A stretch of 64,000 nt of DNA. It comes from Cinclus cinclus. Lineage: Eukaryota > Chordata > Aves > Passeriformes > Cinclidae. The stretch is taken from contig NC_085046.1 of the NCBI RefSeq assembly GCF_963662255.1, forward strand, positions 24,447,620 to 24,511,619, written 5' to 3'. The notes beneath the pieces are model-generated. The model saw only the letters and a program-made list of their open reading frames with translations. It was not told the DNA's origin and did no database searches. Positions 1 to 60,560 of the stretch are shown piece by piece (the first letter of the stretch is position 1; each line of letters begins with the position of its first letter). The translations under genes were made by a program, and so were the position numbers.

Positions 1-874
1 AAAGTCTTTTGCCTAGGATATTGCTCCACTTTAATTTATTTTTCTGCTTGAAATTGGTGAGATTCATTTCATTCAAGAGTTTGACAAATAGCAGTGCTGT
101 CTGTACACATCAGAAGAAATGAAATCTTTTAGGAGATGTAGCAATAACAGGGGGATGGTTTCACAGCTGTTTTTGGTTCCATCTCTGATAGAAGGATCTC
201 TTCACTGCCCCTTAATACTATACAAAAGCTGGTATAGGTGTGTGGCAGTGACCAAACATGTGCTACAAGTACTTGTGTGCTGGTGCACTGACCTCTCTTC
301 TGGTGCTACAGTTCTTTCTGCTGAAGGATTTTGAAAAAACAGAGTGGTCTTTCAAATATAGGCCATCCCAGATCCACATCTGTGCATGTGAGTATGAGAG
401 ACAGCTGTCTGAAATGATTTACTCTTGTAACTCTGGTCTCCATTCCTGGGAGAAGTAAAGGAGAAAAATGCCAGAAGTGGACGGCAAAGATGGGGAAACC
501 CAGAGACTGCAGCAATGCCTATATTAACTGGGCTGGGACAGTTTTTCACAGGTTGCATTTCTCAGTCCGTAGCCTCAGCTAATGCTAACTGTACTATATT
601 TGGTGTTTCAACAGAAAAAAACCCAAACCTGCACACCAGACCGTCATAATGTCACTGATACATGTATAATACATGGGAAGTGTCAAAAAACACACAGTGT
701 CTTCTGTCTACTGGATGTAGAGGCAAAGCTAGATAAAAAATAATTGAAAAAAGCCTGATAATCACCAGTGAGATATGGAGATGTTTAGATCTTGTATTGC
801 AAATTCTTGTCCATATGATTAACACTTGCAGCAGTGTATGTGAAGCTTTCACACACAGCTTCTCTTGGACATAC

Positions 875-903
875 ATATATATATATATATATATATACAC
901 ACA
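875..903. repeat. (AT)n/(CA)n microsatellite
   Basis: An alternating AT run of 23 bases (875-897) continues into a short CACACA stretch. It is a simple dinucleotide repeat in the DYNC1I1 intron and could be length-polymorphic. No function is implied. Confidence 0.85.
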
Positions 904-1415
904 AGTCCTTTTCCCAGCTGGGTAATGTAAAAGATGCTTTTCTTAGTTTCCAGTTCTGTGTATCCAGTCGAGATGTAAGGAGAAGAGAATAATTTGACTG
1001 TTTTCCAGTACAATGTACCATATGCCTCATGGGCACCTATGATCTACTAGTGCCACATGGACATAATTAGCTCACCATCTGCTTGGCACTTCTTGTGGTG
1101 TATTAAAAGATTTAAGTCAGTTCAGATTGAATATTGGGTAGTACAGACTGGATTAGCTATGGTTATACCCATTCTTCAGTCCAAAGTCATCCATTTGCTA
1201 AGGTGGACAACAGTTTATGATAGTTTCCTGTAGTTTCCAAAACAGTTGCCTTCTTCAGTAGCAAGCACTGCATAATGTCTTGAAACAGTTATTCTTTCAT
1301 ATTATATGCAGGACGTGATCACAGCACTTCAGGAGGGCAGTAAAAACTTGCATGGATCTTGTGGATGCTTGTTGCTGTTTTCTGGAATTTGGCTTAATGA
1401 AAACAAAGTTGAGAA

Positions 1416-1489
1416 AAATTTTTGTTTTGTTTTGGTGTTTCAGGGTTTTTTGGTTGGGTTTTTTGCTGTTTTGTTTTTTTTTTCTTTTT
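1416..1489. repeat. T/G-rich low-complexity tract
   Basis: Long T runs are separated by GG, GGG and GTTT, so the complementary strand is an A/C mosaic. Tracts of the same style occur at 4661-4743 and 24634-24708, and as A/C-rich tracts on the + strand at 45801-45842 and 40682-40722. The open frames crossing them are artefacts of composition. Confidence 0.75.
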
Positions 1490-2382
1490 AATTATCTCAA
1501 TCCCAGCTTGCATTATCTTCCAGAAATTGCAGTATTGGATCCAGCTGGAAATGACTGCAGTATTATTTTGCCATAGCACTAAAGCATTTTGTCTGGAAGT
1601 TCAGCTATTTAGATTACACATTCCTCTTGAAGCCTAATGTTCAAGAGCTCTTCATTAGAAACATCAATGGTATTAAATGGAAATAGATCTTGCATGATGA
1701 TTTTAAAAAATCAGACCAGTAATGCAGTATCCAGTTGGTATAACATTTCCATTGTAATGCATTTCCTATAACTGAGAATTCCTTAACATAGAGGAGGGTA
1801 AGTAAAATAAAACAATATATTTATTTTACTACTTAGAGCTTTAATGAAGTTCAGGAAAATAGTTTCAACACAGTGTTTTAAAAGCTCTGTTACCTTGTGC
1901 ACACTGACCTGGGTCCTGCAAACAATTACACTTAGGCACAGCCTTGCTGACTGCCAATGGCCAGCTCGTGCGTGTAAAGTGAAACATACGTGTGTGTACA
2001 TGTAGAGATCAAGGCCTTGCTCTAGTTTGGAAAATCTGAAATATTTTAACCAAGGGATAGATTTTGCAGCAACACTACAAAATCAAGCAGATAAAGCCTT
2101 TTCCTCTGCCAGTGACTAAAGGCTCCTTGTGGCTGGTGCTTGGGTAGGAAACTGCCAATGTGCCTTGAGAACTTGGCCACACTTCCAGGTACCAGCCCCC
2201 AGCAGGTTGGTGAGGCACATGCCTTGGTGCTTCACTGTGCACAGCCATGCTTGCACATGTGGTAGGATTGCGGTAGGAGCTCTCCTCAAAGGAGGTGCCT
2301 CAGTTTGGGGCCAGAGGGAGACCCAACCAGTCCTGCACTACTGCCAGTGTCTTAATTACTTCTCTGCTGGTTTGTCCTGCAG

Positions 2383-2493
2383 CTGGCTGTTCCACACAAC
2401 GACGAGTGGACGCGCTTCGCCCGCACCTTGGTGGAGATCCGCGCCAACCGAGCCGACAGCGAGGAGGAGGGGGCGGTGGAGCTCTCGGCATAG
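2383..2493 (+). CDS. DYNC1I1: DYNC1I1 terminal coding exon (dynein 1 intermediate chain 1, C-terminus)
   Basis: The CAG acceptor ends at 2382. The exon opens in frame with [16 protein letters not shown], runs for 36 codons and stops at TAG 2491-2493. The encoded tail ends in [16 protein letters not shown]. This matches the C-terminus of dynein intermediate chain 1, which follows the WD40 beta-propeller that binds the dynein heavy chain. The paralogue DYNC1I2 ends differently (from memory, in a TRIPA-type tail), so I call paralogue 1. The protein is a scaffold subunit of cytoplasmic dynein 1 in minus-end-directed transport. Neighbouring SLC25A13 supports the choice, because the DYNC1I2 neighbour is SLC25A12. 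The exon is strikingly GC-rich for its surroundings. Only this last exon lies in the window. Confidence 0.95.
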   Translation: MAVPHNDEWTRFARTLVEIRANRADSEEEGAVELSA

Positions 2494-3040
2494 AGGGAGA
2501 GGAGCAGCACCCGCCAGAACAGCAGCTTCCCCCGCTGAGTACACCAGTGTTCAGTGTCAGAGTCAGTCTTGCTGTGGCTTTTGATGCCAGTGTACGTGCC
2601 AGTATTGCTCAAAGCATTCCACATTAATCACACTGCTTTACACAAGGCTGAAAATATCCAGAGCATTTTCATACTTTATATTTCTGTCTGAGAAGTAAGA
2701 AAGAAAAGACAAATCAACCCTTTATGGGTTTAGTTGTTGCCTTTTAACTACTTAGTAGCTGTATTTAATAGCTAGGAACCCCTGGTTAAACTTGTGCTCA
2801 CATTGCCCTTCTGGCATAGTCCTATTAAATCCATATGAAGCCAGATATGATTATGTGCAGATGTGGTGTGCTTCACTGTATGGGACTGGGCCAAAGACTT
2901 TAGATGTGGTGTATCACATGGTAACTTACATTATGAATGGATGTACTATACAAAAGTTGCTGCTCCTTATTTATTGCGGTGTGCTGCATGGAACGTATTT
3001 ATTTGAAAGCATTAAAATAAACGATCCTAAAGCATGTGCA
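2494..3040 (+). other. DYNC1I1: DYNC1I1 3' UTR
   Basis: This non-coding sequence follows the TAG and becomes AT-rich. Its end is set at about 3040, some 20 bases after the AATAAA at 3016-3021, with a T/G-rich stretch (about 3058-3070) downstream as expected of a cleavage site. A second AATAAA at 3319-3324 could give a longer form. The exact end is an inference. Confidence 0.7.
3016..3021 (+). terminator. DYNC1I1: Poly(A) signal of DYNC1I1
   Basis: An AATAAA overlaps an ATTAAA (3011-3016) about 520 bases after the stop codon. The downstream sequence TGTCTGTGTGCTG is T/G-rich, as cleavage-stimulation sites are. An alternative AATAAA lies at 3319-3324. Confidence 0.65.
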
Positions 3041-6000
3041 TAATGAGAGAACTGCATTGTCTGTGTGCTGCTATAGAGGCTACATTAAAGTGCATGTAAC
3101 AATTACAGTACATCAGTTGTGCTTAAGATGTAAGATCTGTAAAGGTTGGCTTGAGTGGATGAAATTAGTTCCCTTTCCCTTTTTTTTTTAAGATGCCTAT
3201 TATTTCTAGGCACTTTGACTATATTTCAGATACAGTAGGTCACTGATACTTGTCATGCAAGTTAACACTAACAGTCTGACAAAGGGTCGTGGTTCCCAAG
3301 TATGACACCAGTATTGGCAATAAAATGTATCAGGCCTGTTCAGTTGCAGTGTGGTCGATCTTTCCTTGCCAGCAGTGCTCAGCACGTTCATTACCAGTCA
3401 CTGGTGAGGCACTGGGAAAATGACTCGCAGAGTACTCATGAGCTGCTTTGTAAATAGATACCTTCAGCATTGGGACTGCCCAGTAATGGACCTGCATGGA
3501 TCAAACCCTGCTACCAGTTTTACGTGGGGAAGCACTAATTCATGTCAGCTTCTGGGCTAATTTTTATTTTCCCTCCATCCCTAGCATGCTTACCTGCATA
3601 CACATGCACATGCAGAGCAGCAGCGTGCTCCCATATGTGCTGAAAGAAAAGGAATAGGAGAGACAAGGCCTCCTCAGACTGTCTTGAGAGATTGGGACAG
3701 GGGACAGAGGAATAGGCTCCTTTATGACAATCTCTTGTGGCTTGAGCAAAGAAACAGAGTGCGGTAGCCCAGATGGATGTTGGTGGTGAGGCTGCTCAAT
3801 ATGTCCATGTCACAACACTCTGCTGAGCCAGAAGACAGCTCTGACATCTGGGTTTAGCAGTGGTTCACACTCAGGGGTATGGAGGTGAACCATTTTTGCA
3901 AGAAACACTGTGAGTCTGACAAGAAGGGTCTTGTACATTAAGTTTCTTGTCTCGTTGCCACATCTTGTCTTTGGGCAGTCATGTTGAGGAATGAACACAT
4001 CATCTGATCATATTTGGGGCTATGGCCTGATCCAGAACCACTTGGAAGTCTGCACTGCTAAAGCCAGAGCAGGCTGAGAAAATGAATCCTTTGGAAAAGC
4101 AGCATTTCCCTTATCTTCTTGGTGGTTAGAAGCAATTCCCAGTGAGAGTGCATAGGCTACTTTTATCTTCATGGTGGAACCTGCAACTATCTCCCAGTGC
4201 CAGCCATTTTCAGGTGGCTCCAAGACTGAAGCCATATATTAGAGAACTTTGTGTTTCTGCTGTTCCCCTGGGTGTTTTGGGAGTTGTCCTGAAGAACCAG
4301 TGTAGGACTTGGGGCACTTCTGTAGCTTAAAGGTGAATGCTAACCAACAGCTAGGTGAGATGACTGTAAAGGAGCAGTTCAGATATCATCACTGGGGTTT
4401 TTTCCCCAGTCTTGCCCTGTTTTCTTTTCAAAAACCATTACTGTTGTAATGTACATGGATAAGGCAGATGTAGTGCCAAGTGGAAGAGGGGAAGGCAGAC
4501 TTGGTTCTCAGTGGGTCACAAGACCAGAAACATGTGCACAGGTGAATACACAGCAAAGTACTGCTGTCATGGGAGGCAGAGGTGGGAACCCACTACCCTT
4601 CCACCCAGAGGAGTAGCAGCACATCACAATGTGTGAGGACATCATCTCAGCGTGCCTATGGGGGAACGGGAAGGGGTTTTTTTGGGTTGGGTTGGTTTTT
4701 TTGGTTTTTGTTAGGTTTTTGGGGTTTTTTTGTATATGGGGTTCAACAGTACACAGAGGGAACAAGGGAAAGATCTGAATTTCCACAGAAATCACCAGGT
4801 TTGTATATACAGAGAAATAATGTGAAAGAGCCGTTTCACACAACTGAAGCAGATAGAAAAGCATGCAAGAACAAGAGGCATTTACCTTCTGCTGCTCAAG
4901 ATTATCTTGCAGTGGAGTTTCTGACCTGCCCTTGTTGCTGCCCTTCCAGGCATCTCCCACAGTTCTTGTTTGTTTGATTTTCCTGCTGCTAAACAAATAG
5001 CTGCATTTCACTGCCTTTCTAAAACAGCCCATATGACAAAATGTTTCTCAGAATCTGCCCAGTAGGGAAATAAATACAAAATTATCATTGGAGTAAAAAG
5101 AAATCATCCTCTCTTGTCTCTTTTGCCCATGAACATCCAGAGAATAGAAGGAAGAACATAAGGAGTTATGTCCTATGCTCTAGGATGCTGTCATGAATGC
5201 TCCAGGTGCGGAATAGGTTAGAAGACAGCCTGGCTCTTTTAGGGCCACTGCAAGTGAGCTTTCTGTGAAGACTATAAACTGTGCTCAGACTGAGCTATAG
5301 AGCACATCAGAACCACAGAGGTCAGAAAAAGCAAATCCAACTACAGCAGAAGTAGGCAAGTGGCAAGAAGAGGCTAAATTGAGGTTTAGGATTTAGGACA
5401 GGACTGTGAGGTATATGTGGAAGGGATAACTCTCCTATAGTTGTTGAAGGAAAGTCCAGAGTCTTCCCTGATTTCAGTGCCAAGGATCAGAGCTATGCCA
5501 GCATAAATGAGAGGCAGAGGAATGATGTGGCCAGGGATGTGGGATTTGTTCTGAAAGGAGGTGTGAAAGGACATGGGGAGACATGACATGTGGCACTGGG
5601 GGTGGGAGCTGAAGGCATTAGCTGAAAGGTGAAGCAGGATTCTTTACCTTTATGATGTGTACTTTGTTCAAGAGACCCCATGGTAACAGAGAAAGATGAC
5701 AGAGTCAGGGTATACTGAAAGAACATGTGCACAGCACTAGCCAACCTGGAATTAGACCAGGACACACAAAACTGAGCATGGGGCTAGAATGCCAAGTCTA
5801 TCACGTAAATAACAGCACTTGGACCAAGTGGATGTTTGAAGGGTAGAAGTGAAATAGCCTGCCTCTGAAGTTTGGAAACACCACAAACATGGTCATGGAA
5901 AGGCTGTCAGAGCAAGTCTCTGCTGCTAAGATTAGACTCCACAGAATTACCTGCAGCTTATTACTTCAAAGAGAAAAAGCAGGCAGGACAAACGGTGCTG

Positions 6001-9000
6001 GGTTGCAATGATTCAAGAGCTACACCTTTTTCCACAGGATACTCAGCAAGTGCTCCATAATTAATTTTCCAAGATGGAAGGTGTTGCCTCCTGGGTCTCA
6101 GAACCAATGCCCCAAACACTTGCTACTTCTGGAAACATCAGAGCCCCTACCACGCCCTGGAATATTAACACCTCACACTAAAAATGACAGCCTGCATCTC
6201 TAGGACTGTGGAAACAACGAGGAATAGGTTCCTTCATGCAAGACAGGTGGAGAAAGCCCTGAAGAGTTTTAGCAACTGTAGATAAAAAGCACACAAAGCA
6301 GAAGACTGGAAATCCCTCACAGAGCAAAACAGCATCCCACATGGAGCGGGATGGTCTCCACTGACTAGTGACAAAGGACACTCTCTTGTCACCAGGGCAG
6401 CACCAGTCCTAAGTCAGGTCTCAGAGCCTAAGGGTGCTATAGAGTAGCCACCTGTGCTGGGGAAGCTTACAGGACCAGTTCTCCTTCAAAGTCATAAGCA
6501 AAGATACTTCTGAAGTAACATCACCATGTCTGGCAGGCAGCGTCTGCACAGCCTGGGGTCTGAGGAAGGCCAGGCAATGTAACTACAGCAGCTGGAATGC
6601 ATCTTGCAAGCAATAGTACTGCTTCACTGGTGTGATGAGGAACAGTGCAAGGAGCAGTTAAAATTATTACTACACTTCAAATGTCATCTCTCTGAAGGGC
6701 AACAGACACTTTGATGACATCCCCCCATTCAGCACTAGGGGAGGCTGCCCAGTCTCACAGCCTGAGTTATCCACTGCCCACCGTGCAGAAAGCAGAACCA
6801 CCATATGGCACGTGGCATTAAAGAAACCACTTCATCCCAGGCTGCTTCTGTGTTGTTTGATGTGTTTGAAGGTCTCTGGAGACACTTAAAATACAAACGT
6901 CTTGAGATTTGTATATTCTCAACCATTAAATAACTTACAAATGATCACTATCTCTGGAAATTGCCTTCTAGCTTATGCAAAAAAGGCAAATATTTAAACC
7001 AAAAACAGAGTGTGAGTTTCACAGCAGTGTTTAAGCAGCAAAGCTGGAGGATTCCTGATCGTTCCTGTGCCACTGGAGAGGATCTCAGCAGCAGGCAGCA
7101 TGACTTGTATGACAAGGTCATCCCAAGCAGGCTGTCCCCTCCTAAGATGATGCAGAGCTGCTTGTCAGGTTTTGTATTTTTAACAGGTTTAGAAAAACCT
7201 GCCCAATTTATTTTTGAAGCCTGTGGTATGTTTGCTCACAGAAGCATCCCTGCAAACTGTCAATATTAAGTCAGCTTAAACCCAACCCTTTCCCTGGGGA
7301 CCAGGAAGAAAAGCATCTCTTGGACTCTGCTGGACCGAGAAACATAAACATGGGGCAAATGCTTCAGGGACACCCCTGCCCCACTCTCAGTCTGACAGGT
7401 ATTATCATCAGTATCTGGCCATTTCTTTTCTTCAGAAGTGCTGTCTCAGGGTGTTAGCTAGGGTGCAGGAAGCAAGTGAGGTTACTTTTTTACCCATTTG
7501 CATAACTCACCCAGAAAACAAGAGAGGACAAACATTGTCCTCAGGGTGTTTTGTTTGTTTGCAAGGAAATCTGACAATTCCTTGGCCTGCAAGCTTTTCA
7601 GGGCAGGAATGCATCCTTTTGTGTCTGGAGGAAGCCGACTGTGGGCACAGATCTTCCCCAAGATCTCTGGGCAGAGCTGCAGCATGATTTGGAATGTGTT
7701 GAACTCAGCTTCGTGTTAATAAAGCAGCCACTGGCTCTTCAACACTTCTGCCCCTACCTCTGCCTTCTACTGACCCTGAAGAGATGGGCAGAGGGAGAGA
7801 ACAATCCTCCAGAAAAGTTAATGGTGAAGGGAAAAGCCACCATGGGTGGGGTGGGGTCGTCAGTCCAGGCCTTCTCAGAGAAGATGAAGGCTGTGGCTTT
7901 CTGAGATGGATCTGCCATAGGAGAGCTGTGCCTGAGTTTTGTTCCTGGGGTGGGAGCTTTGCCCTTCATCCCCAGAATAAAGAACAAGTCATAAATATCC
8001 TGCCAGGCCTGGGAATATCAGGGCATCAGGAGGCAGAGAAATTGGTTTTGTGGAACACAAGCAATGAACGGTCTTTATCACATGAGCCAAGAAGTTGTGC
8101 AAGCCCTACAATAGCCCATCTCTAATCCCTCTTCCGTTCCTGGCTGCAAAGCCCGGGTTGCAAAGGGTTCCGTGTCAGGCAGCAGAGGGATGTGCTCTGG
8201 TGGGTGCAGCCTGGGTGTCCCTCTCCAGAATGAGCCAGGAGGAAACAGCTGCCAACCAAGCCCATCCAGTGGCCAGGCATTTCCTCTCCTGGATCAGAGA
8301 AAAGGTGCAGCTCTGCACTCAGACATCTTCATGGAGCTGCTGACTTCCCACAGAAACCCCTGACATGATATGTCGGGCAAATCTGAGGGATGAAGTATAA
8401 AACCAGCTCTTAAACATCTTAAAATCTCATGTGTGAAGCACAGGCAGCTCCCAGTGAGAATGTTTTACTTTCGTGACATGCTTCAAACAAAAATCCTAAT
8501 GGTTGGTTTTGAAGGGTTATTACAAAGGAGAGCTTTTCCCCCCCCTTTCTGAAATGAAGGAGCTGTCATCTGGGGAGACTTGGATACACAGGGCTGGGAG
8601 GAAGCAGCTGCTGTCTGTCAGAGCCCAGTGCAGTCTCTGCACAGTAGTTTAGCCAGACTCCAAGACTCATCTGCAGGTAAATGTCACCTGCACCCTTCAC
8701 ATGTGCAAGTGCTGCTACTCCTAACCCTGAGCTCCATTTCACTAGTAACTTCAAAATACAAATTAGTCCAAGAGAATAATTTTCATGATGACCCAAATAC
8801 AAATGCAAAATCACAGTGATTTCCATTTCAGTATTTCCACAAACTACATTTCCACAGCACAGTGTGATATTGCCCAGCAAAGTCATTCTGCAGAGACACT
8901 GCATCTGTGCATTCCCTCAGTTTACAGTCAAGGTTGAAGGCACCCACCCCTCACACCCCCCCACTCCAAGGAGACAAGCAAGGCCAAATTCCTCATCTTA

Positions 9001-9345
9001 AGAGTTATCATAGAAGACACTCTACATAGAAGATCACCCAACAGTGTTAAGTTGACTAAGTGATCAGGTTGCTCATAAGCACTAACCTGCCCCTCCAAAA
9101 GTAAGGATCAAAATACCTAAGCTTCAATCCTGGCTGCTGACTGAGAAAAAACTTTCTTTTTCCTGACTGACACCTCCACCAACAGATGTCTTTTCTAGGT
9201 GAGGGAAGTGTAGTAATTTGTTCTCAAGCTGCAGGTGTTTTATACCCTCCAAGTGTAAATATTAGCTTCATCCTAACCTGACTTTATCACTGAAGTTGAA
9301 CAAGACATTTGATGTACTGCGCTATTTCTGTAACAGAATACCATG
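3041..9345. other. Intergenic region between convergent DYNC1I1 and SLC25A13
   Basis: About 6.3 kb separates the two 3' ends. I see no exon, RNA gene or complete mobile element. It holds a T/G-rich tract at 4661-4743 and a stretch of somewhat higher GC from about 5.1 to 9.0 kb containing several chance open frames. A degraded old repeat could be hidden there, but I could not support one by eye. Confidence 0.6.
4661..4743. repeat. T/G-rich low-complexity tract
   Basis: The tract consists of repeated GGGTT, GGTT and T-run segments with short G runs throughout. It resembles the tract at 1416-1489. The 174- and 131-codon frames that cross it on opposite strands are products of this composition. 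Confidence 0.75.
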
Positions 9346-9365
9346 TGTGCATCTGTTTGAAAAGT

Positions 9366-9371
9366 TTATTT
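9366..9371 (-). terminator. SLC25A13: Distal poly(A) signal of SLC25A13
   Basis: AATAAA on the minus strand (TTTATT on the plus strand). It is the last canonical hexamer before the intergenic gap. Cleavage would fall at about 9340-9355. Confidence 0.55.
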
Positions 9372-9434
9372 CTATCTTCATAAATACAGAATTTTCTAAA
9401 CACTGTGCAAGGCACCAAAGATTAAGTAAAATCT

Positions 9435-9440
9435 TTTATT
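9435..9440 (-). terminator. SLC25A13: Proximal poly(A) signal of SLC25A13
   Basis: AATAAA on the minus strand, 69 bases upstream of the distal signal. A moderately T/G-rich stretch follows it, so either or both signals could be used. Confidence 0.5.
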
Positions 9441-10378
9441 TTAGACTATTTTAATCTCTTTTGACTCAATGAAGTAAATAAGAATCTGAAACCACCTATT
9501 TGCCAATTACAAGCCAGCAGTTAAGGCAGGTACCATTGATACAGTGCATGAATTTTCTATTGCAGTTATTTAAACAAGCAGCGTTTTACTATAGAAGTGC
9601 ATATACAAAGTGAATTCCAAACACCAGCAACCCAAGATAGGCACCTAGTTATGAAATTTCCTTGTATGTGTAGTAGAATGCCAAAAGTTCTGCCATAAAG
9701 TGCAAAGACTATGGACAATAACACTTTCTTTTGAGCATTTTGATACCAGTAACATAATACAACGGCTAAACATTTATAAATGTGGTTTCCATTACAAAAA
9801 CATGTTCCACATAAAAGCTCCATAATACAATCCAGAAACAGAACTTGTGCGTATACAGATTTAAAAAGTTGAAGCTGTACTGGCATACTTAGGTACCAGG
9901 TATATGTTTGCTGACCTCTACAGACACGCACCAAGTTTAAAACCAATTTACACGCACAGTCCAAATCATTCTGCTTTGAGCACCGTGATATCCAATGAGT
10001 TTTCCATTTGAGTGACGATGTGCGACATCTGCCCTGGTAATCTGCAACTGAGCATTGCCTGTAAAATGATCTGGTTCACAGCTCTCACCCAGCCCTCCCC
10101 AATAAACAGAACCTAAAATTAGTGTCTTCCCAACACAAGCACATGTCAGATGTGGACAAATACATTCATGGTCCCAAACTTAAAACAACTGGTAAGAATT
10201 TCACAGTGATCTGGTTACGGAAGCACGAAAGACAAATGATTCCATTTAAGATGAAAATTACCTTAAAACTCAAATGAAGCTAATCTTTTATATGATGAGA
10301 AGCTAAAGGAATGAAGTATTAACCAATTAGAAAAGTGGCTCTTTCCCAACTAATAACAAAAACCCTACAGCAATAAAC

Positions 10379-59089
<48,711 letters not shown>

Positions 59090-60049
59090 TTAGTAATAAA
59101 ATAAAATAACAATAGAGACAAACATCTAAACAAATAGGATATTTTGTAACAGGAAACCAATCCTGTTCATATAAATTAGTAACATATTGTACAGCAAACC
59201 TAATGTTTTTTGTTCACCCAAATCATCGCCCTCACAAATAGTTTCTGAAAAATACTTTTATTTTTAAGTTTTATCACACAGCATTTAATTAAAAGAAACT
59301 CAGATATTTCAAGTTTCAAATTCAAACAAGGAAAAATTAAAAGACAATTTATAAAACGATGACCGAAGCTAACTGATTTTCAGCATAATCTTTTCAAGCT
59401 GCTAACAATGAAAGTTTTGTGTCACTATAATTCAGGCTTTTTAATTTTTCCAAAAAGGTCTCCACATTCAAACAAATCAACTATAAAAACACCGTTATTT
59501 CAAGATCCACTCTTCTATAGTTACTTATAGAGCAGTGATAAGCAGGACACGGGATGGGGGAGACATGGAAGGCAGGAAAAAAAACTTATCACCAGCACTT
59601 TGCAGACTTTAAGCCTAAATCCCTTCTACAAGAAGGGGGGCAGCATGACAAGTATGATCACACCTAAATACGAGCTTCGTATTTCATAATCACAACTGAG
59701 CAACAGTTCACTACATACTTGGCAGACTGGTAATACACAGCAGTTTCCATGAACAAGCAACTATTTGATACACAATCAGTAGTAAGGACCACATGTTTCT
59801 GTAACTAGACATCACACACTGTATGTAATGAAAACAGCAATGAGATCTGAGCAAGTACTTGTCTCAAAAGAGAGAGCCTACTTCAATATGATAGTTTTGT
59901 CTCAGCCAAAGAAACAGGGCAAAGATATCATCTGAAGGCAAGCTCAAGGCTAGAGGTTCCCAGCTGCTATATGCCTTCCTAATTGCCATATGACTCTTTC
60001 AGCAGTTCAAGCCAAAAGCCAGCTCTTGTCTCCTGCAAGTTCCTGTGAG

Positions 60050-60560
60050 CATAGAGAGATGGTTCCCAGGAGTCACTCCCTACCCACAGGCTGGGCCAGG
60101 AGCTAGTCTGCTACCTTCACGCTTTGTGGAAGAAAGACCAGGAGTCCAAACCACGAGCTCCTGTCTGTCTCTGTAAGCAGCAGAGCTGTAAGCCAGTTCC
60201 CAAGCAGGGCTGGTGCCTGGGGTTGAGGAAATCAGCACACCTTAGTGCTTTGCCTGTGTTCAGAACAAGTTGGGAGCCACCCCACTGGAGCCAGCTTCTG
60301 CCTACCAGGCAGGACTGGGAGCCGCCTTCCAGCTCATTCCAGTGCCACAAGCAAAGGTGGGAGCTGACTCCTTGGGGTGATGAGGTTGTGTCTCCTGCAC
60401 ATGTTGAGTTCCAGCTTCTGGTTTCATGTTGAGTTTCCAGCTCCTGGAGTCCATGCCAGGCAGGCACAGCAGCTCTGTTGACTTGGGGAAATCCAGCCAG
60501 AGTGGAAACCCCTCTTTTAGGCAAGGCAGCAGGAAAAAATGAGAGTGAGGTGGCACAGCT
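60050..60560. other. GC-rich island of unknown origin in intron 4
   Basis: This segment is clearly richer in G and C than the intron around it and is open for 157 codons on the minus strand and 102 codons on the + strand. It contains loosely repeated motifs (TGGGAGCC, TGGGAGCTG, and CATGTTGAGTTCCAGCTTCTGG repeated once with changes near 60400-60445). I do not recognise a protein family. It may be a degenerate minisatellite or an old mobile element. Confidence 0.4.

Larger units (their letters stand above)
1..2382 (+). other. DYNC1I1: Last intron of DYNC1I1 (3' part)
   Basis: This is non-coding sequence that ends in a polypyrimidine stretch and CAG acceptor at 2380-2382. I looked for the preceding WD40-repeat exon of the dynein intermediate chain and did not find it, so the intron starts before the window. 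The stretch holds a T/G-rich low-complexity tract (1416-1489) and a short AT dinucleotide run (875-897). Its open frames show no family resemblance and are treated as chance ORFs. Confidence 0.75.
9346..10378 (-). other. SLC25A13: SLC25A13 3' UTR
   Basis: This is about 1.03 kb of non-coding sequence after the TAA of citrin. On the minus strand there is no AATAAA close to the stop codon, while two occur at the far end (9435-9440 and 9366-9371). The UTR therefore appears to run to about 9.35-9.41 kb. A 132-codon frame (9566-9964, minus) lies inside it, has no recognisable domain and is judged a chance ORF. Confidence 0.75.

Noticed and set aside
1..2382. A second DYNC1I1 exon upstream of the terminal one
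   Set aside because: No stretch encodes the last WD40 blade with a following GT donor. The frames present are unrelated.
4508..5032. 174-codon minus frame and 131-codon plus frame overlapping it
   Set aside because: Both cross the T/G low-complexity tract and have no family features. They are composition artefacts.
9566..9964. 132-codon open frame on the minus strand
   Set aside because: It lies in the SLC25A13 3' UTR, has no recognisable domain, and length alone is weak support in AT-moderate sequence.
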